8,965 nt of DNA from JAYXXU01 sp049301135 (GCA_049301135.1 JBAQKP010000082.1:1-8965); one strand, 5' to 3'. Counted from the stretch's first letter, positions 1 through 6,340 are shown. Notes: a model not told the origin generated them from the sequence alone. A program made the numbers and translations.

Positions 1-290
1 GCACAGGACTGAAGGCGTATAGCATGCGTGCGGGGGCGATGGTGGCGGCGACCGTGCTGTTATTTATCACCCAAAATCTATTTATGGCGCGCCTGATGTT
101 GGATGATGGCAAAATCGCACCGAGACATTGGTTGCGTGCCACGAAGACGCTGTATCACCCAACACAAGGTTTTATCACGCAGATTTTGCCTGAGTTGGCA
201 GATTACTTCCGGCCAAAATTCCATCCAAATGACCACGATTCTGTGGCGTTGTTGGCGGATTGGAAGCAACGATTGGCTTTTACTGATTGA
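1..290 (+). CDS. Metal-dependent hydrolase-like protein (PF10118 type), C-terminal part
   Basis: The reading frame is open from the left edge (first full codon at position 3) and ends at a TGA at 288-290, so only the last 95 residues are in the window; the start lies outside. The visible part has a hydrophobic stretch near its start (MVAATVLLFITQNLF) and then a C-terminal motif of the kind YFRPKFHPNDHD. From memory of the family, a 'Y-x-R-P-x-F-H-P' motif near the C-terminus is typical of the PF10118 proteins annotated as predicted metal-dependent hydrolases, whose metal-binding His/Glu residues would lie in the missing upstream part. The actual reaction of this family is poorly known. An internal ATG at 24 is not a real start, because the frame and family similarity continue upstream. 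The gene is convergent with the minus-strand block to its right and shares a terminator with it. Confidence 0.65.
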   Translation, partial: TGLKAYSMRAGAMVAATVLLFITQNLFMARLMLDDGKIAPRHWLRATKTLYHPTQGFITQILPELADYFRPKFHPNDHDSVALLADWKQRLAFTD

Positions 291-314
291 TTGTAAGCAC
301 TAGAAAAGCTGACT

Positions 315-350
315 AAAAAACCGCCAAGCAGTTAGCGCTGGCGGTTTTTT
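315..350. terminator. Bidirectional intrinsic terminator between convergent genes
   Basis: A perfect 12-bp inverted repeat: AAAAAACCGCCA at 315-326 and TGGCGGTTTTTT at 339-350, with a 12-nt loop. The GC-rich core is flanked by an A tract on the left and a T tract on the right, so the RNA hairpin ends in U's when read in either direction. It lies 24 bp after the stop of the plus-strand hydrolase and 20 bp beyond the stop of the minus-strand PA4642-type gene, and so serves both. Confidence 0.85.
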
Positions 351-370
351 ATTGAGTCATAAACAGGTGT

Positions 371-661
371 CTAGGCGGTAAAGCGTTGCATCAGTTGTGC
401 AAACTCAGCCTGATGCAAGGGATAGTGCTGAATCACTTGCGCAAGGGTTTGCCCTTGAGGATTGCTGGCACTCACGTCACGACCATCAGCAGTGAAGCGT
501 TGCAGCAGCCGTTCAAAATCATGTGGGCGCATATGCTTGTACGCCGTATACAGCACATGAAAGTCAGCGTTGACGCCGGTCGGCGGTTGTTGCTGTAGAT
601 AAGCAAACACACGCTCGTCTGACCACGGCTCGTTAAAGGTTGCAGGTTGCGATAAGGCCAT
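371..661 (-). CDS. PA4642-family small protein of unknown function
   Basis: A protein of 96 residues with no signal peptide or membrane segment, presumably cytoplasmic. The central stretch (residues about 37-56, LYTAYKHMRPHDFERLLQRF) and the following 'G-x-D-V-x-A-x-x-x-x-G-x-T' pattern resemble the Pseudomonas PA4642 family, small conserved proteins of about 95 residues with no assigned function. The frame extends upstream to a GTG at 709, but I place the start at the ATG at 661. A GGAG Shine-Dalgarno sits 6 nt before it (minus strand, 671-668), the length then matches the family, and the GTG lies inside a strong hairpin. Another in-frame ATG at 673 has no good ribosome site. It is the last gene of the min block, 84 bp after minE and beyond a hairpin that may reduce its expression relative to minCDE. 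The family call is from recalled similarity, not a search. Confidence 0.65.
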   Translation of the reverse strand: MALSQPATFNEPWSDERVFAYLQQQPPTGVNADFHVLYTAYKHMRPHDFERLLQRFTADGRDVSASNPQGQTLAQVIQHYPLHQAEFAQLMQRFTA

Positions 662-681
662 GAGCCACTCCATCAAGGAAA

Positions 682-719
682 CTGCTGAATCGTGTGGCGT
701 ATTTTGCACGATTCAGCAG
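682..719 (-). terminator. 13-bp hairpin after minE: weak terminator or RNA-processing/stability element
   Basis: A perfect inverted repeat: CTGCTGAATCGTG at 682-694 and CACGATTCAGCAG at 707-719, with a 12-nt loop. In the minus-strand transcript it lies 26 nt after the minE stop. It is followed only by TTTCCTT, a poor U tract, so full termination is doubtful. Partial termination or protection of the minCDE mRNA 3' end would both fit. Confidence 0.5.
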
Positions 720-745
720 CGAAAAAACATCGCCAAAATCCTTGC

Positions 746-1018
746 CTAGCGTTCGTCAGGCAGTTCGATGTTCATTTCGAGCATTTCGATATTGGCTTCA
801 GAGCGGACGGTCATTTGCACGTCGTTTTCATCGACGCCACGCACGTAGCGGCTGACCACTTCCATGATCTCTTTCTTCATCTGTTCAATTTTTTCCTGAC
901 TCAGACGATTGCCGAGCCGTTGCTCGGTCGCGACGATGACTTTTAGACGATCAGCGGCAACCCGTGCGCTGGCCGGTTTGGCCTCATTTTTGAAGAGGTT
1001 AGTCCAGAATCCTGCCAT
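746..1018 (-). CDS. minE: Cell division topological specificity factor MinE
   Basis: MinE (90 residues) binds MinD on the membrane, stimulates its ATPase and drives the pole-to-pole oscillation that keeps the MinC inhibitor away from mid-cell. The N-terminal segment MAGFWTNLFK is the amphipathic membrane-targeting part. Residues about 22-34 (ADRLKVIVATEQR) form the MinD-contact segment. The C-terminal half (about 40-88) carries the topological-specificity beta structure, ending in EMLEMNIELP much like the E. coli ELNVTLP end. Length fits E. coli MinE (88). The ATG at 1018 is supported by a GGAG about 8 nt upstream inside the end of minD. The minD TGA and this ATG are separated by one base, which implies translational coupling. 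A longer in-frame reading to 1105 runs inside minD and is not real. Confidence 0.95.
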   Translation of the reverse strand: MAGFWTNLFKNEAKPASARVAADRLKVIVATEQRLGNRLSQEKIEQMKKEIMEVVSRYVRGVDENDVQMTVRSEANIEMLEMNIELPDER

Positions 1019-1019
1019 G

Positions 1020-1832
1020 TCATGCTCCAAATAGACGTGCCAACCAGCCTTTTGCTTGCGGCTGAATGTGGCGATACGGGCGATCCTCGCCCAAGAAACG
1101 TGCAACTAAATCATCGTAAGCCTGTCCCGCTTTGGATTCTTGATCATGAATCACCGGCACACCACTGTTGGAGGCGTTCAATACCGAGTCACATTCGGGA
1201 ATCACGCCCATCGTGGCGACTTTTAGGATGTCTTTAGAGATGTCGTCAATGGTCAGCATTTCGTGACGATTGGCACGGTTCGGGTCAAAGCGCGTGATAC
1301 ACAGATGTTCACGCACGCGGCCTAAGCCTTCTTCGACTTTTTTGGTTTTGCTGTGCAACATACCGATAATCCGGTCAGAGTCGCGTACCGAGGAGATTTC
1401 GGGGTTGGTGACGATAATCGCTTCGTCGGCATGATACATGGCCAAAATCGCACCACGTTCAATCCCCGCCGGTGAGTCACAGATGATGTAGTCAAATTCT
1501 TTGGACAGTTCATCCATGATTCGTGCCACGCCTTCATCGGTCAGGGCATCTTTGTCACGGGTTTGGCTGGCTGGCAAAATGTAGAGATTTTCGACTTCTT
1601 TATCACGAATGAGCGCCTGTGATAAACGCGCTTCATTGTGGATCACGTTGACGAAGTCATAGACCACACGACGTTCGCATCCCATGATCAAATCTAAGTT
1701 GCGCAGGCCGACATCAAAGTCGATGACCACGGTTTTAAAACCGCGCAAGGCCAAGCCAGTGGCAAATGACGCGCTAGTGGTCGTTTTGCCAACGCCTCCT
1801 TTGCCTGAGGTTACTACAACGATTTTGGCCAC
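1020..1832 (-). CDS. minD: Septum site-determining ATPase MinD
   Basis: MinD is a ParA/MinD-family (deviant Walker A) ATPase. In its ATP form it dimerises on the inner membrane, recruits MinC to block FtsZ rings near the poles, and is released by MinE. Visible features: the deviant Walker A GKGGVGKTT at residues 10-18 with signature K11 and K16; VIDFD with D38 and D40; the CDSPAGIE motif near 118-125; and a C-terminal amphipathic membrane helix, KGWLARLFGA (261-270). From the GTG at 1832 the protein is 270 residues, the same as E. coli MinD, and starts M-A-K-I like its relatives. An adjacent in-frame TTG at 1835 is an alternative that adds one residue. An AGGAG lies 8 nt before the GTG. An ATG at 1839 is out of frame. 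It follows minC after a 78-bp gap and runs directly into minE. Confidence 0.96.
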   Translation of the reverse strand: MAKIVVVTSGKGGVGKTTTSASFATGLALRGFKTVVIDFDVGLRNLDLIMGCERRVVYDFVNVIHNEARLSQALIRDKEVENLYILPASQTRDKDALTDEGVARIMDELSKEFDYIICDSPAGIERGAILAMYHADEAIIVTNPEISSVRDSDRIIGMLHSKTKKVEEGLGRVREHLCITRFDPNRANRHEMLTIDDISKDILKVATMGVIPECDSVLNASNSGVPVIHDQESKAGQAYDDLVARFLGEDRPYRHIQPQAKGWLARLFGA

Positions 1833-1843
1833 CAAACATACTC

Positions 1844-1848
1844 CTCTT
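1844..1848 (-). promoter_or_regulatory. Ribosome binding site of minD (tandem TTG/GTG start)
   Basis: The minus strand reads AAGAGGAGTATGTTTGGTGGCC. This places a strong AGGAG core 5 nt before the in-frame TTG (1835) and 8 nt before the in-frame GTG (1832). Homology to MinD favours the GTG. The site matters because minD lacks an ATG start and a decoy ATG in another frame sits between the Shine-Dalgarno and the true start. Confidence 0.6.
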
Positions 1849-1910
1849 GAAAGTTTTGAATATCCACAGGGTAGGGTAACACAGCAGCATCACAATCCGC
1901 GGTGTTCTGG

Positions 1911-2630
1911 TTAGCTGAGGGCGCGCAGTGGCCGATACTCAAGCTCGCCCGCAGAATTTAAGCAGATTTGCACGGCTTGTCCAACGTACTGGTCTGGAAT
2001 GTCGTCTGCGACATGATACGTGCCCGCAATCGACACCAGTTCGGCTTCGAGTTTTTGACAAAAAATCCGTGCTTGGTTTTGACCCGATGCACCGGCGATG
2101 ACGCGGCCACGAATCGTGCCATACACATGCACGCTGCCGGCTGCAATCAACTCAGAGCCACTGTTCATGTCTGCGGTCAAAATCACATCACCCTGTTCGG
2201 CAATCAGTTGCTGGCCAGTGCGTAGGGTTTCGTGGTGCATCAGAACAATCGGCGTAGCTTGTCCGGCCAAAGCGGGCGTGGTTGGGCTGGTTTGCAGCGG
2301 ATGGGTCGGACTGGTCGCGACAATCGGTTCGCTGGCCTGCACCCGCTGCATCGGTTGGTCAGCCGGCAAAATCGGTAAGCCTAACTGTTCGGCCGATTCA
2401 GACAGATGACCGGAGATGATCGCTAAGATTTGTAGTCCCGCTTGTCGCAGCAGACTGAGTAATGGCGGCAAATCAATCGGCACTTGACTGTCAAGAATGA
2501 CCGGAATGCCTTGCGCACCATGCTGACCCAGAATCCGGCTCAATTCGGCTTGAATCCGGTTAAGATCGTTAGTTTGGATGGTGAGCCGAGAGAAGCTCAC
2601 CATTTTGCCACTGAGGCGAATATCACTCAT
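1911..2630 (-). CDS. minC: Septum site-determining inhibitor MinC
   Basis: MinC (239 residues) is the FtsZ antagonist of the Min system. Residues 1 to about 100 correspond to the N-terminal FtsZ-depolymerising domain. A Pro/Thr/Ser-rich linker follows (about 105-125, for example TSPTHPLQTSPTTPALAG). The C-terminal beta-helix (about 127-235) dimerises and binds MinD. In that domain RTGQ at 137-140 corresponds to the RSGQ MinD-binding motif of E. coli MinC, followed by the highly conserved GSVHVYGTIRGR and GASG stretches and AELVSIAG. E. coli MinC is 231 residues, so the length is normal. The ATG at 2630 has an AGGA about 6 nt upstream. It is the first gene of minCDE. In the 122 bp upstream I saw no convincing -35/-10 pair and no terminator, so read-through from the membrane-protein gene at 2753-3784 is possible. 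Confidence 0.95.
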   Translation of the reverse strand: MSDIRLSGKMVSFSRLTIQTNDLNRIQAELSRILGQHGAQGIPVILDSQVPIDLPPLLSLLRQAGLQILAIISGHLSESAEQLGLPILPADQPMQRVQASEPIVATSPTHPLQTSPTTPALAGQATPIVLMHHETLRTGQQLIAEQGDVILTADMNSGSELIAAGSVHVYGTIRGRVIAGASGQNQARIFCQKLEAELVSIAGTYHVADDIPDQYVGQAVQICLNSAGELEYRPLRALS

Positions 2631-2752
2631 CGCAAATCCTTGTGAACGGGTCGCTGATCGTGGCGAGCGCCAGTGCGATCAAACCAGCCCCATGCTAGAC
2701 CAAAACAGGGTATTTGTACCAGATCAAGTGTCATGATTTTCTGCTGTTTTTG

Positions 2753-3784
2753 TTAGGCGTCATCCACTTGTTGTTTCCATTGTTGTACAGCGACTTGTTT
2801 ACGCAGCATTTCCAGACTTTCATACACCAACGATTCGACCAAGGCTTCGAGTTTGGGCGTGTCAATCGGCAATGCGGCGATGTGTGTGGCGATATTGTCG
2901 AGCACTGGATTGGCCACTTGCTGTGCTGTCGCGGGCTGACTAAACGGCTGTGCAAGTTCTTTGGCGATATTTTCAGCCAGTTGTTTGCCGATGGATTGGA
3001 TTTGTTGTTCAATCCGGCCACCAATCATTGGCATCAGGCGGAGCAGTTGGTGCAATTCGCTGGTTTGCGCGATCGCACGTTGCACTGCTTCACCGACACC
3101 GTGCTGGATCTGCTGTTGCTGTTGCTTCAGCACAGGCGCCAGACCCGTTTGGAGTAATTCGGCAGTCGCGGCTTGAATCTGATCGCGATGTTGGTCAATT
3201 AGATCCCGAATCAAATGCCCATGTGTGGTGCTGCCTTTCAGTTCGCGTTCAATGCCGTCGATCACATTAATGACGATGCGATCCGAGATTTCTTCTAACA
3301 CCACGTTGTAATAAAACTGAGCAAACCTGAGCAGCCGTGGCGGAATCACCTGATAGCCCATCTGATGGAGCTTGCGGGCAATTGCAACAGCGCGGAGCAG
3401 CCGAAAGGCACGGAAGGCCGGAAAACAGCCCAGCACTTCATACCAATGCACAAACGGAAAAATGAACCAGCGATGATAGTGTTTTTGTACAATCGCAATC
3501 AACCAACGGGTCAATAGCTCGGCAATCAAAAACACAGTAATCCAGTCTTCCACCACCAAGACGGGCTGATGCCAAACGCTGCGATATTGTTGCAAGCTCG
3601 GCAGTAGCTGCGCCCATGTCGCCAGCGTCTCACCGACATTACTCATCAATAGCGCATTGATCCCAATCAGTAACAGACCCAGCACAATGATCAATAAGAT
3701 AAACAGATCATAAATAATGCCCGAGATATGTGGCTTGGGCGGCTTGGCGGTGGGTAGGCTTGGCATGAGTGTTGCGGTGGTCAT
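2753..3784 (-). CDS. Voltage-sensor-like membrane protein without pore domain, long helical C-terminal tail
   Basis: 343 residues; ATG at 3784 with AAGGA about 7 nt upstream. The N-terminus is short and Pro/Lys-rich (about 1-20). A hydrophobic helix follows at about 22-48. A second helix at about 76-100 carries E79, D80, E89 and R93, a layout like the S2 'E-x3-R' of the ion-transport (PF00520) voltage-sensor fold. A segment at about 106-121 resembles S3 (YEVLGCFPAF). Next is an arginine-spaced helix at about 122-140, with R125, R128, R131, R137 and K138, like S4. No hydrophobic S5-pore-S6 segment or selectivity-filter motif follows. The rest (about 150-343) is polar and helical, with a Q-run (220-225), and probably cytoplasmic. 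I do not recognise a named gene, and the voltage-sensor reading is inference from pattern. Some relatives are, as far as I recall, annotated only as hypothetical or ion transporter. It lies upstream of minC in the same direction; a functional link to division is unproven. Confidence 0.6.
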   Translation of the reverse strand: MTTATLMPSLPTAKPPKPHISGIIYDLFILLIIVLGLLLIGINALLMSNVGETLATWAQLLPSLQQYRSVWHQPVLVVEDWITVFLIAELLTRWLIAIVQKHYHRWFIFPFVHWYEVLGCFPAFRAFRLLRAVAIARKLHQMGYQVIPPRLLRFAQFYYNVVLEEISDRIVINVIDGIERELKGSTTHGHLIRDLIDQHRDQIQAATAELLQTGLAPVLKQQQQQIQHGVGEAVQRAIAQTSELHQLLRLMPMIGGRIEQQIQSIGKQLAENIAKELAQPFSQPATAQQVANPVLDNIATHIAALPIDTPKLEALVESLVYESLEMLRKQVAVQQWKQQVDDA

Positions 3785-3906
3785 ACAAGTTTCCTTGCCT
3801 TATTTGAAATTCAAAGACGGGACGGTCTGGTCAGTGTAGGACTGAGTCGCTGTGTTTGCACAGTGTATCTGTGTGATCGTAAACAGGGCAGCTCGGTGGC
3901 TTGTTG

Positions 3907-3944
3907 TTGAATGGATCTGCGTTAATCGTATCAAAATGTATACA
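3907..3944 (+). promoter_or_regulatory. Possible promoter region of the yiaD-like gene
   Basis: The 261 bp between the divergent genes hold AT-rich -10-like boxes: TATACA at 3939-3944, preceded directly by TG, and TATCAA at 3929-3934 with a TTGAAT-like -35 at 3907-3912 (16-bp spacer). Either would leave a leader of about 95-110 nt. The matches are moderate and this is a weak call. Confidence 0.3.
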
Positions 3945-4033
3945 ACCGATGGATTTTTTAACAAAAAGAACATGGCGCAAGTCCCTCAATCCCGTTCAGA
4001 ATGCAAGCGTTGTCACAATTCTATATTCATCAT

Positions 4034-4039
4034 AAGGAG
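4034..4039 (+). promoter_or_regulatory. Ribosome binding site deciding the yiaD-like start
   Basis: AAGGAG six nucleotides before the ATG at 4046. It selects this codon over the in-frame ATG at 4001 and thereby gives a normal lipoprotein signal peptide. Confidence 0.8.
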
Positions 4040-4045
4040 CTGCAC

Positions 4046-4699
4046 ATGCGTGCATTCATCGTTTCGGCTGTTGCGGGTGCTGTGATTCTGACCGGCTGTA
4101 CCACTAATCCACAAACAGGACAAAGTCAAATCAGCAAAGGTGCGCTTGGTGCACTCGCTGGTGCTGCACTGGGTGCGGCAGTTGCCAAGTCCAATGGTGA
4201 TTCAGACAAAACTGGTCGTGCAGCGGCGATTGGTGCTGCGCTCGGTGGTGGTGTTGGTCTGTATATGGACAACCAAGAGCGTAAACTACGCGCGCAAATG
4301 CAAGGCACGGGTGTTGAAGTCGAACGTAATCCACAAACCGGCGCGGTCGATCTGATCATGCCTGGTGCGATTACATTTGCCACCAACAGTGCGGTGATTG
4401 CGCCGAACTTTACCGGCACATTGTCTACCCTTGCCAATACCCTGCGCGAGTATGACAAAACCACCATTACAGTGAGTGGTCATACCGATAACACTGGCGG
4501 TGCAGCACTGAACCAACGTCTGTCACAAGATCGTGCCAGCAGCGTTGCCAGCTATCTGCGTTCGCAAGGTCTGCCAGCCAGCCGGATTCAAGCCGTCGGC
4601 TATGGTTTTAATCAGCCGGTTGCCAGCAATGCGACTGAGTCTGGTCGTGCCGAAAACCGTCGTGTTGAAATCAGCATCAATCCACCAGCGTCCATGTAA
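4046..4699 (+). CDS. yiaD: YiaD-like OmpA-family outer-membrane lipoprotein
   Basis: 217 residues, starting at the ATG at 4046 with AAGGAG 6 nt before it; an upstream in-frame ATG at 4001 would spoil the signal peptide. Residues 1-17 are a lipoprotein signal with lipobox LTGC (acylated Cys18). Thr19 follows, so sorting to the outer membrane is expected. A glycine-rich zipper segment (about 32-72) precedes the OmpA C-terminal peptidoglycan-binding domain (about 105-212). There D148 in HTDNTG and R163 lie 15 residues apart, the spacing of the diaminopimelate-binding Asp/Arg pair of OmpA, and the NRRVEI end is present. Length and layout match E. coli YiaD (about 219 residues), a multicopy suppressor related to BamB/BAM defects. 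The likely role is tethering the outer membrane to peptidoglycan. It is transcribed alone: divergent from the gene at 2753-3784 and closed by a terminator. Confidence 0.88.
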   Translation: MRAFIVSAVAGAVILTGCTTNPQTGQSQISKGALGALAGAALGAAVAKSNGDSDKTGRAAAIGAALGGGVGLYMDNQERKLRAQMQGTGVEVERNPQTGAVDLIMPGAITFATNSAVIAPNFTGTLSTLANTLREYDKTTITVSGHTDNTGGAALNQRLSQDRASSVASYLRSQGLPASRIQAVGYGFNQPVASNATESGRAENRRVEISINPPASM

Positions 4700-4720
4700 G
4701 CTGACGCAGAGATTGAATCT

Positions 4721-4747
4721 CAAAAAGCCAGTTGATCTGGCTTTTTG
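4721..4747 (+). terminator. Intrinsic terminator after the yiaD-like gene
   Basis: A perfect 11-bp inverted repeat, CAAAAAGCCAG at 4721-4731 and CTGGCTTTTTG at 4737-4747, with a 5-nt loop and a T5 tract. It lies 21 bp after the stop codon at 4699. Confidence 0.85.
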
Positions 4748-4814
4748 TACGTTTGCGATTCGGTTTCTATCTGTTAAAGGTTTATTGTAAGATCTGGCAG
4801 TGTTAGGATGTGGC

Positions 4815-4842
4815 GACTAGCGATTGACTAGGACTAGTCAAT
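4815..4842. repeat. Dyad symmetry with three GACTAG copies, candidate operator
   Basis: A perfect 9-2-9 palindrome: ATTGACTAG at 4823-4831 and CTAGTCAAT at 4834-4842. The hexamer GACTAG occurs three times in the same direction, at 4815-4820, 4826-4831 and 4832-4837. It sits 58 bp before the start of the DUF2846-type lipoprotein and well after the preceding terminator, where an operator or 5'-leader hairpin would be expected. No U tract follows, so it is not a terminator. No known regulator's consensus is recognised. Confidence 0.5.
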
Positions 4843-4900
4843 ACGTCGATTCGGCTGTTGAAGCCTGACCAACAAAAAGATTAAGCGCTTGAGGGATGCC

Positions 4901-5707
4901 ATGCGTCATTTGACTGTCGTTGTGATTTGTGGAGTCGTCCTGTCGGGATGCTCAACCATGCAATCTGTTCGCCAAAAACTACCTGCCGGACTCGGCGGCA
5001 CAACAGTTGCTGACGCTAAGGTACAGCAGCGGCCACAATTGCCCAGCATTGATATTAGCCAGCCTGAAGGTAAACTTGAGCGGTTTAAACCGACGGGTTT
5101 TAGTCTAGGGACGTGGCTGGACGGTTTTTTGGGACGTGCCGAAGGCTCGTTGTTTGAGCCGGTGCCGCGCATGCACCAAGACAATGCACTGGTGTATCTG
5201 TATCGGCCAGCCAGCCGTTGGAATAACCAAGAGATCATCACCCCGAATTTGTACTTAAATACTGAGCGGATTCCGAGCTTGCGCAGTGGGCATTATTATT
5301 GGGTCGAGTTGCCTGCCGGTGATTATCGCTTGGCGGTGCGTCGTCCGCTTGGCACGATTAACTTCCAAAAAGGCACGGTGTTGGATTTTCGGGTGCAAGC
5401 AGGACAAACCTATTACTTGCGTTACGATGAGCAAAACTTTCGCAGTAAACCAGACCGATCACTGGGCTTGCTGCAAAAAGGGCCGATTAGCCAAATGCCA
5501 ACTCAACAAGGCTTGAGTGAGATTGCGATGACGCATCTCAATACGGCTGGTTATGCGTTTGTCGATAATCCGGATTTGGCTGCGCAATCACGTTTGCCGC
5601 CTTCTAACAATAAAACACCAGACGCCGTGCAAAAAGACCGCCTGACCGAACGTGAAAAACCGATCTTGGGCGTGCCGTTTAAGCTGTGGAATCCGTTGAC
5701 GTGGTAA
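4901..5707 (+). CDS. DUF2846-type lipoprotein
   Basis: 268 residues. I start it at the ATG at 4901, which has GAGG 6 nt upstream; the in-frame TTG at 4889 would add four residues and overlap that site. Residues 1-16 form a lipoprotein signal with lipobox LSGC (acylated Cys17). Ser18 follows, so outer-membrane sorting is expected. The central part, about 95-180, matches the pattern I associate with DUF2846 (PF11008): ALVYLYRP, a beta-rich section with 'SLRSGHYYWVELPAGDYRL', then a 'V-x-A-G-Q-T-Y-Y-L-R' strand. A short helix follows (GLSEIAMTHLNTAGY, about 204-218). The C-terminal 45 residues are polar and proline-containing. The family's function is unknown; it is an envelope lipoprotein. The gene stands alone between two intrinsic terminators, with a palindromic element in its leader. 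Confidence 0.75.
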   Translation: MRHLTVVVICGVVLSGCSTMQSVRQKLPAGLGGTTVADAKVQQRPQLPSIDISQPEGKLERFKPTGFSLGTWLDGFLGRAEGSLFEPVPRMHQDNALVYLYRPASRWNNQEIITPNLYLNTERIPSLRSGHYYWVELPAGDYRLAVRRPLGTINFQKGTVLDFRVQAGQTYYLRYDEQNFRSKPDRSLGLLQKGPISQMPTQQGLSEIAMTHLNTAGYAFVDNPDLAAQSRLPPSNNKTPDAVQKDRLTEREKPILGVPFKLWNPLTW

Positions 5708-5723
5708 ATAGTTGCTGCAAAAG

Positions 5724-5750
5724 AACCGGCTGATATGATGCCGGTTTTTT
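5724..5750 (+). terminator. Intrinsic terminator after the DUF2846-type lipoprotein gene
   Basis: AACCGGC at 5724-5730 pairs perfectly with GCCGGTT at 5740-5746 (9-nt loop), and T's continue to 5750. It begins 16 bp after the stop codon at 5707. Confidence 0.8.
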
Positions 5751-5856
5751 GTTGGGCTTCGTCAATTGGTATTCAAATAAAATGTCGAGAGGGCATACAG
5801 CATGATGATGAAAGCTTATGTGTCAAAAACGCCGCATATTGTTAGTTAAGGTGCAC

Positions 5857-6291
5857 ATGAAGCACTTTTGGTTAATCCCTTTGCTGTTTTTGGCCGCGCC
5901 GCAAGTTGCAGCGCGATCAGCAGACGTTTGTCCCACTCTCCCTGTGGACTCGGGACTTGAGTGGACTTACAGCGAGGGACCTGATTTTGACGTGTGCCGA
6001 GCATCGGCCACGGGCTCAGAAGAGCAGCTTTTTGGAATTTACCTTGGCAACCAGCCAAGCTTTCAGCCTGAGCATGCCGAGCGCATTGGTAATGGCAAGG
6101 TGGCGGGCCGTCGTGTGATTTGGTATCGCCAAGATCTTGAGGGGGGTAACTCTGCATTCTCGCGTCAAACCCTCCTGACACTTGACTGCAAATGGGGCTA
6201 TGTGGCGCATATCTGGGTATCTGCCGATACTGAGCAGCAATTGATTGATCGGCTGTCTTTTTTGGAGCGGATTGCGTTCAAGGTTCAATGA
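5857..6291 (+). CDS. Small exported protein of unknown function
   Basis: I do not recognise this gene. It encodes 144 residues from the ATG at 5857, which has AAGG a few bases upstream; an earlier in-frame ATG at 5818 would put 13 charged residues before the signal peptide. Residues 1-19 (Lys2, hydrophobic core FWLIPLLFLAA, then PQVAA) look like a type I signal peptide with cleavage likely after Ala19. There is no lipobox, so the mature protein of about 125 residues is probably periplasmic or secreted. It has three cysteines (25, 47 and 111), so one disulfide and one free thiol are possible, and several tryptophans. The pattern suggests a small beta-rich domain with a final helix (TEQQLIDRLSFLERI). 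It has its own 5' region with a TAAAAT box at 5778-5783 but no good -35. It is convergent with the TraX-family gene, with no clear terminator between them. Confidence 0.6.
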   Translation: MKHFWLIPLLFLAAPQVAARSADVCPTLPVDSGLEWTYSEGPDFDVCRASATGSEEQLFGIYLGNQPSFQPEHAERIGNGKVAGRRVIWYRQDLEGGNSAFSRQTLLTLDCKWGYVAHIWVSADTEQQLIDRLSFLERIAFKVQ

Positions 6292-6340
6292 CTGTGCACC
6301 CTAAAGCTGTGCCTTGTCACTACTTAAATCGAGTAGAAGG

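Noticed and set aside
1019..1105. N-terminal extension of minE to 1105
   Set aside because: The extra 29 residues come from reading minD sequence in another frame. The ATG at 1018 gives a normal MinE and has a ribosome site.
2714..3157. A 147-residue open frame on + opposite the voltage-sensor-like gene
   Set aside because: It overlaps the helical tail coding region, is rich in Leu/His/Gln from antisense repeats, has no good start context, and the minus-strand frame is longer with a clear ribosome site.
3850..3873. Alternating short repeats CTGTG, CACAG, CTGTG upstream of the yiaD-like gene
   Set aside because: The arms are only 5 bp each. A switching hairpin or CRP-like site cannot be supported, and the match to a TGTGA-N6-TCACA site is poor.
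3852..4085. A 77-residue open frame on + in the intergenic region before the yiaD-like gene
   Set aside because: It has no ribosome site, an unconvincing protein with many Cys and Arg, and it runs into the lipoprotein gene in a different frame.
4889..4900. TTG start adding four residues to the DUF2846 lipoprotein
   Set aside because: The ATG at 4901 has a Shine-Dalgarno at proper distance that overlaps this extension, and gives a standard short lipoprotein signal.
6292..6340. Possible terminator between the convergent exported-protein and TraX-family genes
   Set aside because: Only a 5-bp CTACT/AGTAG pairing is present, without a U tract in either direction.
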